Positions 48,423 through 62,077 are shown, counted from the stretch's first letter. The stretch is DNA of 64,000 nt from Jatrophihabitans cynanchi (GCF_027247405.1 NZ_CP097463.1:2232001-2296000); one strand, 5' to 3'. A program made the numbers and translations. The notes: generated by a model from the sequence alone, not told the origin.

Positions 48423-48508
48423 GGCCCGCGGTTATACGCGTTCGGCCACTCCGCGATATCCGGCGGCAGCCCGACGATGCCATGCGAACTGAGGCTGAGG
48501 TGACGGAC
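48423..48508. repeat. Island repeat copy C (right part only)
   Basis: GGCCCGCGGTTATACGCG ... GCGAACTGAGGCTGAGGTG aligns with the right part of copies A and B (GGCCAGCGTTTACG ... GCGAACTGAGACTGAAACTG). The tRNA-like left part is absent. It precedes mazEF-2 at about the same distance at which copy A precedes mazEF-1, and the bases between also match (GTTCGCGCAGCCGAT versus GTTCGCAGCCGAT). The rest of 48207-48554 holds no supported gene. Confidence 0.6.
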
Positions 48509-48554
48509 GCTGCTGGCGTGGCCAGCAATCCGACGTTCGCGCAGCCGATCGAGG

Positions 48555-48893
48555 CTACAGATCGAAGATCAGGGCCAGCGTCTCGCGCAGCTGCCGCAGG
48601 CTCACCGCTCCGACGTTGCCGAGGTGGGCACCGACCCTTCCGGTGGCGATCGCTCGCACATGCTGGCACTGCGCGGCCGAACGCGCTGACAGGCCGTTAC
48701 CTTCGGCGGGCTCGATGACGACCTCGCTTGCGCTGGATCGGATCGTGCGTGTCAACGGGACCACCTGGACGACGTTCGGACCACCCCGCAAGATCCGGTC
48801 CGCGGTCACCACGACGGCGGGGCGCACCAGGCCGGCCTCCGAACCCTCGGGAAGCCCGAGATCCAGCTCGACGACGTCACCCGCCCTCAGCAT
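48555..48893 (-). CDS. MazF-family endoribonuclease toxin (copy 2)
   Basis: A 112-residue toxin with the same motifs as copy 1 and 11 differing residues, mostly in the segment after VVIEPA and near the N-terminus. ATG 48893 overlaps the antitoxin by 17 bases. Keeping two near-identical intact copies in one island suggests a duplicated cassette. Confidence 0.88.
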   Translation of the reverse strand: MLRAGDVVELDLGLPEGSEAGLVRPAVVVTADRILRGGPNVVQVVPLTRTIRSSASEVVIEPAEGNGLSARSAAQCQHVRAIATGRVGAHLGNVGAVSLRQLRETLALIFDL

Positions 48894-49074
48894 CGAGCCA
48901 AGCCGTCTCGTCAGTCGTCAACGGGGCCTCAAGGTCGCGGCCGATTTGTTCCTGCTCGAGGAGCCGTACCGCTCGCGATGCAGCCTGCGCGACGGTGATG
49001 TGACGCTCGCGCGCCAGCCGGTTCAGGTGATCCCGGGTCGATCGGTCGACCCGAATCGTGGTCGTCTCGGCCAT
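48877..49074 (-). CDS. MazE-like ribbon-helix-helix antitoxin (copy 2)
   Basis: A 65-residue RHH antitoxin, 62 of 65 residues the same as copy 1. Because the two antitoxins are so alike, cross-neutralisation of both toxins is likely. An upstream inverted repeat matches the copy 1 operator. Confidence 0.85.
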   Translation of the reverse strand: MAETTTIRVDRSTRDHLNRLARERHITVAQAASRAVRLLEQEQIGRDLEAPLTTDETAWLDAEGG

Positions 49075-49091
49075 GCCGCCAAGGATAGCTG

Positions 49092-49113
49092 TTGTAGACG
49101 AATCCATCTACAA
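49092..49113. promoter_or_regulatory. mazEF-2 operator
   Basis: TTGTAGA and TCTACAA form a perfect 7-bp inverted repeat around CGAATCCA, the same core and spacing as upstream of mazEF-1. Confidence 0.7.
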
Positions 49114-49238
49114 GGCTGCGGGGGCGCGGACCACGGGACAGGCGTAGTTCTCTCCGCGGAGTGTGCGGCATCCCAAGCCGCCGACCGCCACAGAATAGGC
49201 TCCGAGCGAATCGAGACAACCACCTCCAGGAGGAGCTT

Positions 49239-49285
49239 GTGACCGCCTTGACGGGTGCGGAACCTCGCGGAGAGGTCGGAGACTG

Positions 49286-49286
<1 letters not shown>
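49239..49286 (+). CDS. 15-codon leader ORF coupled to hsdM
   Basis: GTG 49239 starts VTALTGAEPRGEVGD and ends TGA at 49284-49286, overlapping the hsdM ATG as TGATG. A near-perfect AGGAGG lies 5 bases upstream, whereas hsdM itself has only a weak GGAG-like site inside the leader. The arrangement predicts translational coupling of hsdM to the leader. Confidence 0.55.
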
Positions 49287-50891
<1,605 letters not shown>

Positions 50892-50899
<8 letters not shown>

Positions 50900-52058
50900 G
50901 TGGGCCGAAACAACGCTCGGGGCCGTCTGCGGCAAACCTCAGTACGGGGCGATAGCCAGTGGCTCAGATGATCCTGTCGGCCCACTCTTCATCCGCCAGA
51001 CCGACATCACCAGCGGCCGGGTGGATTGGTCAACCGTGCCCTACTGCGATCTTGCGCCCGATGAGTTCGATAAGTACGCAGTGGCACGAGGCGACATTCT
51101 CATCTCCCGACTGGGTGCGGGCGTTGGTAACGCCGCAACTGTGCGAGAGCCTCAGGACGCTGTGTTTGCTGGCTACCTGGTCCGATTCAGGGTCGACCCA
51201 GCGCAAGCCGTTGGTGAATACGTTGGCTATCTACTCCAGAGCGCGGCCTGGAAAGAGCATGTCGAGGGCTTTCGATCCGGGGCAGCACAGCCAACCCTAA
51301 ATGCGAAGCAGATGGCGGCATTCTCGTTTCGACTCCCTTCTTTGAGTGAGCAGCGGCGGATTGCGGGGGTGCTCGGCGCGTTCGACGACCTCATCGAAAC
51401 CAACCGCAGCCTGATGCGGCTCTTGTCGGCGGCGATGGGCGCCGCCTACAACGGTGCTTCGTCACGGGCGAAGGAGAGCGGTGAACTCCGTGAGTTCGTC
51501 GCGAGCGTCTCGCGTGGCATCGGACCGATGTACTCGGACGCGGCGGGTTGTGTGGAAGTCCTCAACCAGAAGTGCATCCGGGATGGCCGCGTGAGTCTTC
51601 ATGCTGCCCGCAGAATGACGCCACGCAGCGTTCGAGCAGAGAAGATCGCCGAGCCGGGCGATACTTTGGTGAACTCGACTGGTGTCGGAACGCTCGGCAG
51701 AGCCGCAAGGTGGATGGGCGAAGCGCCGATGCACGTAGATTCACACGTCTCGGTCGTCAAGGCTTACCGACAATCCGAATCAGGATGGGTTGCTCGAGCC
51801 TTGATCGAGAGCCAAGAAGTGATCGAGGGACTCGGATCGGGCTCAACTGGACAGACTGAACTGTCGTCCGAGCGGCTCCTGTCGCTGCGCCTCCCGATAC
51901 CCAGTGCAGGTACACGATCAAGGCTAGGAGGCTCGTTCGACACGATCGATGGATCCGTCGAGTCCCTGCAAGGAGAGATCGCGAATCTGACCCGGGTGCG
52001 TGATGAGCTGCTGCCGTTGTTGATGTCCGGCAGGGTGCGGGTGAGGGAGGTGGCGTAG
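50892..52058 (+). CDS. hsdS: Type I restriction-modification specificity subunit
   Basis: A 388-residue protein with two target-recognition domains. WAETTLGAVCGKPQYG opens TRD1, SLSEQRRIAGVLGAFDDLIETNRSLM is the first conserved helix, and the C-terminal helix (FDTIDGSVESLQGEIANLTRVRDELLPLLMSGRV) closes TRD2. Lower GC and different codon use than hsdM and hsdR are typical of rapidly exchanged specificity genes. Target sequence unknown. Confidence 0.94.
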
Positions 52059-55247
<3,189 letters not shown>

Positions 55248-55260
55248 GCGCCGGCGCCGA

Positions 55261-56299
55261 CTAGATGACCAATTCCAAGGGGTCAGTGGTCGTATGCGGT
55301 CAGGGATCGTTTGACGGGTGCGCCGATCGTGTCGTTGTGCCAGATGGCGGCGGTGAGGGCGAGTACGCGTTGCCAGATGCGGACGATGACGCCGGTGGGG
55401 GTGTGTCCGCCGTGGGCTTCGAGGTCGAGTTGGCCTTTGAAGGTGTCGTTGATCGACTCGATGATCTGCCGCAGGGGTTTGAAGAATCGTGCGCCGGGTC
55501 GTTCGGTCTCGCCCTTGCGGGCCGGGCGGAGCAGCTCGATGCCGGTAGCGGCCAGGGTGGCCTCGAACTCTCGGCCGTAGTAGTTCTTGTCCGCGATGAG
55601 CGTCTGCCCGGGCCGGTGGCCGGCCAGCGTGGGGTCGGTGAGGATGTCGAGCAGCACCAGGCGTTCGTCGGCTTTGGCGCCGGTCAGTGCGGCCCCGACC
55701 GGCAGCCCGCCCAGGGTGCACAGCAGGTGCAGCCGCAGGCCCCAGAAGTAGCGGGTATGGCTGGGGCAGTAGCCGTATTCGGCGAAGCCGGCCAGCGCCG
55801 AGCGTTTGGCGGTCTCGCGGGAACGGCCGCATTCCACCGGCGTCGAGTCCGCGATCCACACGTCGTCGGTGAACACGCTCACCTCGCGGCCCAGCACTCC
55901 GATCAGCCAGCTGATCGTGCCGACCAGCTTGCGCAGCCGTTTGTTGTAGCCGGGCTGCTGCGGCAGGTACGGGAACAGCGGACGCAGATGAGCGCGGGCA
56001 TAACGCAGCCAGCGGGCCTCGCTGGTGAACCCGAGCAGCGCCTGCATCACGGCCAGGGTGACCAGTTCCGCGTCCACCAGCTTGGGTGCGATCCCGACCC
56101 GCGGACGGGGTGGAACCTGTTCCGGGAAGGTCTTCAGCAGATCATCCACGCGCACGTAGAGTGCGGTCGCGAGGGTGTCCAGATCGGCGTCCACGATGAG
56201 CCTCCTGCTCGACGTTGGGTCTCAACGCCGATCCTGGACACCCTCGCCCCCAAATCACACACGCCACACCAGTCACACGGCTTGGAATTGGTCATCTAG
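55261..56299. mobile_element. IS982-family insertion sequence
   Basis: CTAGATGACCAATTCCAAG at 55261-55279 is perfectly inverted at 56281-56299, giving 19-bp terminal repeats. The 1039-base element holds one transposase gene. No target duplication is evident beside the ends, though CTAG at each end could hide a short one. It landed between hsdR and the 3' end of the gene at 56296, supplying that gene's stop codon. Confidence 0.88.
55283..56194 (-). CDS. IS982-family transposase
   Basis: A 303-residue DDE transposase, intact. TLAVMQALLGFTSEARWLRYA and YLPQQPGYNKRLRKL in the N-terminal part, then DDVWIADSTPVECGRSR (first Asp), LIADKNYYGREFE (second Asp) and ESINDTFKGQLDLE (Glu) form the catalytic core. 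There is no frameshift, so the element may be active. Confidence 0.9.
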   Translation of the reverse strand: MDADLDTLATALYVRVDDLLKTFPEQVPPRPRVGIAPKLVDAELVTLAVMQALLGFTSEARWLRYARAHLRPLFPYLPQQPGYNKRLRKLVGTISWLIGVLGREVSVFTDDVWIADSTPVECGRSRETAKRSALAGFAEYGYCPSHTRYFWGLRLHLLCTLGGLPVGAALTGAKADERLVLLDILTDPTLAGHRPGQTLIADKNYYGREFEATLAATGIELLRPARKGETERPGARFFKPLRQIIESINDTFKGQLDLEAHGGHTPTGVIVRIWQRVLALTAAIWHNDTIGAPVKRSLTAYDH

Positions 56300-56880
56300 C
56301 CTTTCAGGACCTCCATGAGGTGCGCGGGCTGCGCACGGAGCGCGGCGAGCGCGGGGTGATCCAGAAGCGCGTACGGACCGTGGCAGCACCCGATGGCGGC
56401 GACCGCGACGGGCGCAATGGCGGGTCCTCGCAGTTCGCCGTGATAGCCGTCGGCTCCGTCGAGCACGACCACTTCTGCCGTGAGATCGATGCCGACGGCT
56501 TCGATCGCCGTCCAGTAGATGGAGATCACTTCACCGGTGGGTTCGCGGGCAACGAGGCGCTGGTTGGTGATGAGCCATTCGAGGGTTCCAGCGCAGTTCA
56601 GAACGGGGCGGCGAATATTGGTAAGAGTGCTCCTACCGCCGTTGTAGCTGGTGCGTTGTTCGGTCCATGTTTGCTGGCCGCGCCACCAGTAGTCGGCCGG
56701 GGTGCGCTGCCACACGACCTCGCCCTCGCCAAGCACGATCCCGAAGTCATAGATCCGAAGTGCAGGCTGGTCGGCGCCGACGATGGCCACGGCGAGTGCG
56801 CGGGCGTTGTCGTACGCCAGGGCGCGGGTGTGATCGCACCACGCGCGGTACTGCCCGAGCCGCTTGCGCTTGCTCGTCAT
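56296..56880 (-). CDS. Hypothetical protein coupled to relaxase, 3' end at the IS
   Basis: A 194-residue cytoplasmic protein of unknown function. TLEWLITNQRLVAREPTGEVISIYW resembles a bacterial PH-like strand pair. It starts by ATGA overlap with the relaxase gene, so it was originally part of that operon. Its stop TAG (56298-56296) lies inside the IS terminal repeat, so the natural C-terminus may have been replaced. Confidence 0.65.
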   Translation of the reverse strand: MTSKRKRLGQYRAWCDHTRALAYDNARALAVAIVGADQPALRIYDFGIVLGEGEVVWQRTPADYWWRGQQTWTEQRTSYNGGRSTLTNIRRPVLNCAGTLEWLITNQRLVAREPTGEVISIYWTAIEAVGIDLTAEVVVLDGADGYHGELRGPAIAPVAVAAIGCCHGPYALLDHPALAALRAQPAHLMEVLKG

Positions 56881-59800
56881 CGCTGCACTCCGATCTGCTC
56901 GACGACGGGTTCGGTCACCGTTGATGCTGTACCGGGGGTCTGACGGTTTGTGATGGCTCGAGCGCGTTCGATGGCCGCGAGCGCGGCGCGGGCATCGCCG
57001 GCCTCAGTCGCGGTATGCGCGTTCTCGACGGACACGGCTGTCGTTGCGTGGAGCTCGCGGAACGCCGCGACGGTGCGGGCTTCGCGCAGCCACTGCGCCC
57101 GTGGCGCGGGTTCGGTCGGCGGTGTGCCGAGGGCAGCGATCCACGGCTCGCGCCGCTCGATCGCCCGGCTGACGAGCTGGGCCGCGCGGTGTTCCATCGC
57201 GGCGGCTCGCTCGTCGAGGGCTCGCGCCATGTCCGGGTCGCCGACGTGGGCAGCCCGCGGGACGAGGCCGACGATGCTGCGATCCCGGGCCCTCGCCCGT
57301 CCCGTCCTAGCGGAGGAGACCCACCGATCGACGCGACCGTGCAGGACGGCGGCGACGTCCTCGGCGTCGGCCAGGGGCCGAGCCTGGACGAGCATCGGCA
57401 GCGCAGTCGCGATGTCCAGGCCTCGGGCTTCCGCAGTACGCAGGGCCGCGACGAGCGGTCCGTACGCCTCGGAGGCGAGCACCTCCACTACCTGATCATT
57501 GCCGACGCCGCAGCCTTCGATGAGGCTCTGCCAGTGATCGGCCTCAGCGGTCTTCGCAATCGTGGAGTACTCCTGCGCCAGCCGGACCAGCGAGTTCGCC
57601 TCGCGCTGCGCCTGCTCGGCAGTGGTGTGCGCGGCGAGATCGGTGCCGCGGTTGGCGAGCACCCGGGCCAGCACGTGAGCGACCGGGGTTTCGGGGACGG
57701 GCCCGTGGCTGGTGTCGTGGTCGGGGTCGTGGAACGTGTCGACGTAGATCCGGTTCATCTCCCGGCCGCGGGTGGCGGCGACGTAGAGGACCTCGCGAGG
57801 CGTCGTGACGGTGATCAGGGCGTGGGCGGTGTCGACGGTGGCGCCTTGGGCGCGGTGGGCGGTGGTGGCGTAGGCGAGTTCGACGTGCTCGCGCACGTAC
57901 CCGGCGGGCAGCACGACCTCGCCGCCGCCGGTGGCGCGCTTCACCGTCATCGATCCGTCGGGGTGGGTGGCGGTGACGGTCCACCGGTCACCGTTCTTGA
58001 CCCACCGCCGCCCGGTGGCCAGGTGGCGGTTGTTCTCCCGGGTCACGACGAGGTCGCCGACCCCTGCGACCCCGCCGGCAGCGACCTCCAGGCCGGCGGG
58101 CTGCACGTGGCCGGTGGCGATGCGGTCGGTGCGGGCTCGCTGGTTGAGCTCGGCGACGGTGTGCGCGTCGGCGGCGATCATCAGCGACGACTGTCCACCG
58201 TCGGTGTCGGTCTTCCAGGCGGTGTAGAGGGCGTCGAGCATGTCCTCGCGGTTGCCGGAGCGGATCCGCTCGTGGTCGGTGTAGGTGTCGATCACGGACG
58301 GGTCGCCGACGCGGAGCCGGGTGGAGGCGGCCTTCTCCCACGGCTGGTGGAAGCGGCGCACGTCGGTCAGTTCGGGGACGCGGTGGCGGTCGTGGACGAG
58401 CATCGCGAACGCGCCGCCGGCCTCGACCGCGGACAGCTGGGCCCAGTCCCCGACCAGCAGCACCTTCGCTCCTGCGGCGCGGGCGTGGCTGACCAGTTCG
58501 TCGAGGGCGAAGGTTCCGGCGAGGCTGGCCTCGTCGATGATGACCAACTGTCCGGCCCGTAGCGTCCACCGGCCGCGTTCGGCACGCAACGCGGCGAGCC
58601 GAGCGAGCAGCTGAGTGTGGGCCCCGCTCACGTCCCCCTGCTGTGGCTGCACTCGGGCCAATCGCTGCTCCAAGCGCGTGATCTCGGCGAGCCGATCGGG
58701 CGTCCGACGGGCCTCGGTGAGCCACTTGGCTGTGTTCTCGGCCTCGACCCCGAGCTGATCGCCGAGCGCCTCGGCGGCGGCCGCAGACGGCGCGAGGCCG
58801 ACCACCGTCACGGGGCCGTGCGCCGCCTCCCACATGGCCCGCAGTCCGGCCATGCAGGTGGACTTCCCGGTCCCGGCCGGACCGACGAGCACGTCCAGTA
58901 CCCGGCCGGAGGTGGCGACCTGCTCGACCGCCAGCGCCTGGTCGGTCGACAGCCCGTAACCGCGTCCAGGCAGGGCCGCGTCCGCGACGCGGGCGACGAC
59001 ACCCACGTCGACACGCGGCCCTGCAATGTCGCGTCCGGCCGCAAGCAGCCGGTCCTCGGCGTCCAACAGTGCCCGGGTGGTGTAGACGGCGGTGCCGATG
59101 CCGCGAAGCTTCGAGACGCCGTCGGCCCGCCGGAACCGTTCCGGGACGTGGTGCCGTTCGGCCGGTGCCAGGTCCAGCACCTCAGCGACGGCGAGGTTCG
59201 CTGTGTGCTCCCCTACGGCGATCCGGTCCGCCGGGTCGGCGAACCGGGCCCCGTGCAGTTGGCGGTGGATCTCGGCCAGAATATTTGCGCGGGTGAACGT
59301 GGCCCGCTTGTCCGCGACCGTCCATACCGCCGACCGGGCGAGGTCGGCCAGGATCTCCTCGGCAAGGTCGTCGGCGCGCAGCGCGGGCAGGTCGTTACGG
59401 CCTGCCAGGGTCGCGAGCCACGCGACGGTGTCGTTGCCGACGTAAGGGCGGGCCCGGTCCCGCCACGTCTCGGTTTGCTCGGCCAGGCTGTGGTGCTGCT
59501 TGTCCGGGCGGGTCGCGAGGGTCGCGCGTTGGCGCATCCGCAGCACCTCGACGGCGGTCGGCTGGCGGCCATAGGCGGCAGTGAAACGAGCGATGTAGCT
59601 GTCCTTGGTCATCTCGATCTGTGCGCTGCGTTGGGAGAACTCGCGCATCAGCTCCTCGGCCACGCCGGCGACTTCCCATTTCGGGACCGGGCTGTGGCGG
59701 CGGGTTCGCGCGTCCCAGCCCCACCCGAGACAGGCGCTGAGCAGATCGTGCAGGATGCCCTGGTGCAGCTCGGAGAGAGTGACGACCTGCCGGTACAGCG

Positions 59801-60410
59801 CCCGCGAATCGAGGGTGCGCCACCGGCCATCGAGTGACTGGGCCCGGTTCTGGATGACCACGTGGGTGTGAAGTTGGGGGTCGCCGGCGCGGGAGTCCCG
59901 GTGGTCGAACCCGGCGGCGACCACCCCCCGGATCGGTTCCTGCACGATGCCCTGCCGACCCGAGCGGGAGAAGAACGAGTGCTGTTCGGCGTAGGCGATC
60001 GTGACGCGGATCGCTTCCTGATGGGCTCGGTAGATGACCGATTGGGTGCCCGCGTCGGCCAGCGCCCAAGCGGTGGAAATCGACTTGGGGACCGAGAACG
60101 TCAGGTCGAACCCGGCCACCGTGTTGGCGCCGGGCCGCCGGCCGATTGGACGTCCGGTCACGGGGTCGGCGCACAGGCCGAGCAGGTTGAACAACATTTC
60201 CTCGCTGCACACGGTCCCCTCGGCGACACCCTCGCCGTCATTGACGCCGGCCAGCCCAGCACCGAGGAACCGACCTGGCGGGGTCCCCGTCTCGGCGTAA
60301 TAGCGAGTCAATGGCGAGGAGCGGTCCGCCGCCCCGTCGCCGCGCGCGACCGACTCGATCAAGTACGCGTAGCCGGTGCCGAGTTTCATCGGCCGGATCG
60401 AGATCGTCAC
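56877..60410 (-). CDS. MobF-family conjugative relaxase/helicase (TrwC/TraA-like)
   Basis: A 1177-residue protein. The N-terminal TrwC relaxase domain has a paired tyrosine (RYYAE, 36-40) and the metal-binding His triad His170, His181, His183 (GDPQLHTHVVIQNR). The second part is a RecD-like helicase: VLVGPAGTGKSTCMAG Walker A, LVIIDEASLAG Walker B, and AYATTAHRAQGATVD motif VI. It nicks oriT and unwinds DNA for conjugative transfer. GTG 60410 starts the protein. The presence of a full relaxase means the island was conjugative or mobilisable. Confidence 0.93.
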   Translation of the reverse strand: MTISIRPMKLGTGYAYLIESVARGDGAADRSSPLTRYYAETGTPPGRFLGAGLAGVNDGEGVAEGTVCSEEMLFNLLGLCADPVTGRPIGRRPGANTVAGFDLTFSVPKSISTAWALADAGTQSVIYRAHQEAIRVTIAYAEQHSFFSRSGRQGIVQEPIRGVVAAGFDHRDSRAGDPQLHTHVVIQNRAQSLDGRWRTLDSRALYRQVVTLSELHQGILHDLLSACLGWGWDARTRRHSPVPKWEVAGVAEELMREFSQRSAQIEMTKDSYIARFTAAYGRQPTAVEVLRMRQRATLATRPDKQHHSLAEQTETWRDRARPYVGNDTVAWLATLAGRNDLPALRADDLAEEILADLARSAVWTVADKRATFTRANILAEIHRQLHGARFADPADRIAVGEHTANLAVAEVLDLAPAERHHVPERFRRADGVSKLRGIGTAVYTTRALLDAEDRLLAAGRDIAGPRVDVGVVARVADAALPGRGYGLSTDQALAVEQVATSGRVLDVLVGPAGTGKSTCMAGLRAMWEAAHGPVTVVGLAPSAAAAEALGDQLGVEAENTAKWLTEARRTPDRLAEITRLEQRLARVQPQQGDVSGAHTQLLARLAALRAERGRWTLRAGQLVIIDEASLAGTFALDELVSHARAAGAKVLLVGDWAQLSAVEAGGAFAMLVHDRHRVPELTDVRRFHQPWEKAASTRLRVGDPSVIDTYTDHERIRSGNREDMLDALYTAWKTDTDGGQSSLMIAADAHTVAELNQRARTDRIATGHVQPAGLEVAAGGVAGVGDLVVTRENNRHLATGRRWVKNGDRWTVTATHPDGSMTVKRATGGGEVVLPAGYVREHVELAYATTAHRAQGATVDTAHALITVTTPREVLYVAATRGREMNRIYVDTFHDPDHDTSHGPVPETPVAHVLARVLANRGTDLAAHTTAEQAQREANSLVRLAQEYSTIAKTAEADHWQSLIEGCGVGNDQVVEVLASEAYGPLVAALRTAEARGLDIATALPMLVQARPLADAEDVAAVLHGRVDRWVSSARTGRARARDRSIVGLVPRAAHVGDPDMARALDERAAAMEHRAAQLVSRAIERREPWIAALGTPPTEPAPRAQWLREARTVAAFRELHATTAVSVENAHTATEAGDARAALAAIERARAITNRQTPGTASTVTEPVVEQIGVQR

Positions 60411-60590
60411 GCCCTCGGCCGTGCAGGCGTAACCGTCTCACCACCGGACGGTTCCTCGAGTGCCAGACGTGTAGAGGTTTAGAGGTTTTGGGGGCGGTGA
60501 GCGGGGGCTGGTCGGTGGGTACATCTCGGGTGTCGGCGCCGGTGAGGTCGGCTGAGATGCGGTCGGTGGGTCGGGTCGGTCGCAGCGCTG
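60411..60590. other. Divergent intergenic region upstream of relaxase, possible oriT
   Basis: The 180-base gap between the minus-strand relaxase and plus-strand genes contains direct repeats AGAGGTTTAGAGGTTTTGG (about 60472-60490) and a GC-rich stretch. MobF relaxases often have oriT just upstream. No nic site can be assigned by eye. Confidence 0.3.
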
Positions 60591-61151
60591 ATGGGCGGGC
60601 GTGTCGCGGTCGACGTGCGTACTGTGCGGGCCGTGGATGACCCGGCCGATGTGCTGACCGTACGGCTGCGTCGTGCGCTGGGCATCGGCGATGACACGCC
60701 GTCCGGATCCGCCGACCAGGCGACCCGTCGTGAGCGGGAGGACGCGGCACTCGCCTCATGGGCCGCGGCCACCGCCGACTACGACCATGCAGTCCATGAC
60801 CGCGAGCGCGTCATCGATCGACTCATCCTCGCGGTCGGTCAAGCGATGCGTCCGCTCGAACGTAGCTACTACGAGCGCATCGAAGGCTGCCTCGCTGCTG
60901 AGGACTGGACAGCGCTGGCCAGGTTCGACGGTCGCAACATCGCGCGCGTGGCCGCAACACGGCAGGCGGTCGAGGCGACCCGGGCCCGGCTCACCGCCGC
61001 GGCCGCCGGCGCGGACGCGACGGTGGAATCCGCCCGTGGCGCACGCCGAGCTGCAACCGAGAACTTGATCTCGATATTCGGGCTCGGTCGAGCGGCAGAC
61101 ATCACCGGGATGGAACGTCGTCGCCTGTCCGCAGTCCGCGCTGGCCGCTAA
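60591..61151 (+). CDS. Hypothetical helical protein with C-terminal HTH-like segment
   Basis: A 186-residue, Ala/Arg-rich, largely helical protein. The middle part (about 45-165) looks coiled coil. The C-terminus LISIFGLGRAADITGMERRRLSAVR resembles a short helix-turn-helix. The next gene ends in a similar way (AALALGMSRAALRRSLAR). The true start could be a GTG a few codons later. Divergent from the relaxase; probably an accessory of the mobile element. Confidence 0.5.
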   Translation: MGGRVAVDVRTVRAVDDPADVLTVRLRRALGIGDDTPSGSADQATRREREDAALASWAAATADYDHAVHDRERVIDRLILAVGQAMRPLERSYYERIEGCLAAEDWTALARFDGRNIARVAATRQAVEATRARLTAAAAGADATVESARGARRAATENLISIFGLGRAADITGMERRRLSAVRAGR

Positions 61152-61311
61152 CGCGATCTACCGCGCGCCGCGCGTAGAAACACCAGGACGCACACAACGA
61201 CAGAGGGTGGTGCCGTGCCGCCCCGCCGATGGAGGCGGTGATACGCGCGCGCCTGGACGGCTTCTCCCTAGACGCCCTTCGCCATGGAGGGCCACGCGGG
61301 AGGCGGCCAGG

Positions 61312-61680
61312 ATGCCCCGATCACCACGGACCGACCCGGCGATGCTCGACCGGCTACGGCAAGCACGGGCCGCCGAGGATGCGGCGCTCGCCGCGATCAG
61401 CTCCGCACAGGCACATCTGGACGCGGCGGCGGCCAGGCGTGCCACGGTGCTCGCAGACCTCGACGCTGCCGTCGAGAGCGCCGCGGCGGAACTGGCGCAA
61501 GCCCGCGGCGGCCTTGTCGCGGCGGCCGGCCTCGACCGGGCCGCGCTCGCGCTCGGTATGAGCAGGGCGGCACTCCGTCGGTCACTTGCCCGGGACAGGA
61601 GTCCGCTCGGGCGAGCGACACCGGATCGAAGCGACACGAGCAGCGTGGCGGCGCCGTCACCAGCGGGCGGTGAGCGATGA
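61312..61680 (+). CDS. Hypothetical coiled-coil/HTH-like small protein
   Basis: A 122-residue protein. A long helical region (MLDRLRQARAAEDAALAAIS ... ARGGLVAAAGLDR) is followed by AALALGMSRAALRRSLARDR, which looks like a helix-turn-helix recognition unit. ATG 61312 has GGAGG upstream. Its stop overlaps the next gene (ATGA). Confidence 0.6.
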   Translation: MPRSPRTDPAMLDRLRQARAAEDAALAAISSAQAHLDAAAARRATVLADLDAAVESAAAELAQARGGLVAAAGLDRAALALGMSRAALRRSLARDRSPLGRATPDRSDTSSVAAPSPAGGER

Positions 61681-61862
61681 GGATCATCCCGGACCCCGAA
61701 CGAGTCCGCGCGGTCCTTCGCGCCGCGCTCATCGAGCACGCGCTCGAGCTCGGTCTCGACCCGGACACGGTGCGGTTCCCCCGGCCGAACGCGATCACGG
61801 CGGTCACCGGCCACGGTCAGGCACTGTCCGTCGACGTGGGCGTCTACGGGATGTCGCGATGA
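61677..61862 (+). CDS. Small hypothetical protein (61 aa)
   Basis: MRIIPDPERVRAVLRAALIE begins a 61-residue protein that overlaps both neighbours by ATGA. No family recognised. Coupling to both sides is good evidence that it is a real gene. Confidence 0.6.
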   Translation: MRIIPDPERVRAVLRAALIEHALELGLDPDTVRFPRPNAITAVTGHGQALSVDVGVYGMSR

Positions 61863-62077
61863 GGACCATGGCGAGCACCCCTGTTGCCGCCGAGATCGGA
61901 CGGTCGGCCGTCGAGCGCATTCAGATCATGCGAGCCAAGGGACGGTGCGCCGCGCAGATCGCCGACGGCCTCGGGCTGGACGTGTACGTCGTCGACGAGG
62001 TCTTCGCCTGGCATGACTGGCTGTGCGAGTGGAAGAAGTCAGAAGGCGGCATGGTTGCCACTCGTCCGCTGCACTGA
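61859..62077 (+). CDS. Small HTH-like protein (72 aa)
   Basis: A 72-residue protein. RIQIMRAKGRCAAQIADGLGLDVYVVDEV is consistent with a helix-turn-helix of the recombinase/sigma-70 region 4 type. It is the last gene of the tightly coupled trio 61312-62077. Confidence 0.6.
   Translation: MRTMASTPVAAEIGRSAVERIQIMRAKGRCAAQIADGLGLDVYVVDEVFAWHDWLCEWKKSEGGMVATRPLH

Noticed and set aside
48274-48669. 131-aa minus-strand frame overlapping mazF-2
   Set aside because: It runs through the toxin gene in another frame and the unique part has no recognisable motif.
61152-61180. Hairpin CTACCGCGCG / CGCGCGTAG after the 186-aa gene
   Set aside because: The arms pair imperfectly with a bulge and there is no U-run; it is too weak to call a terminator.
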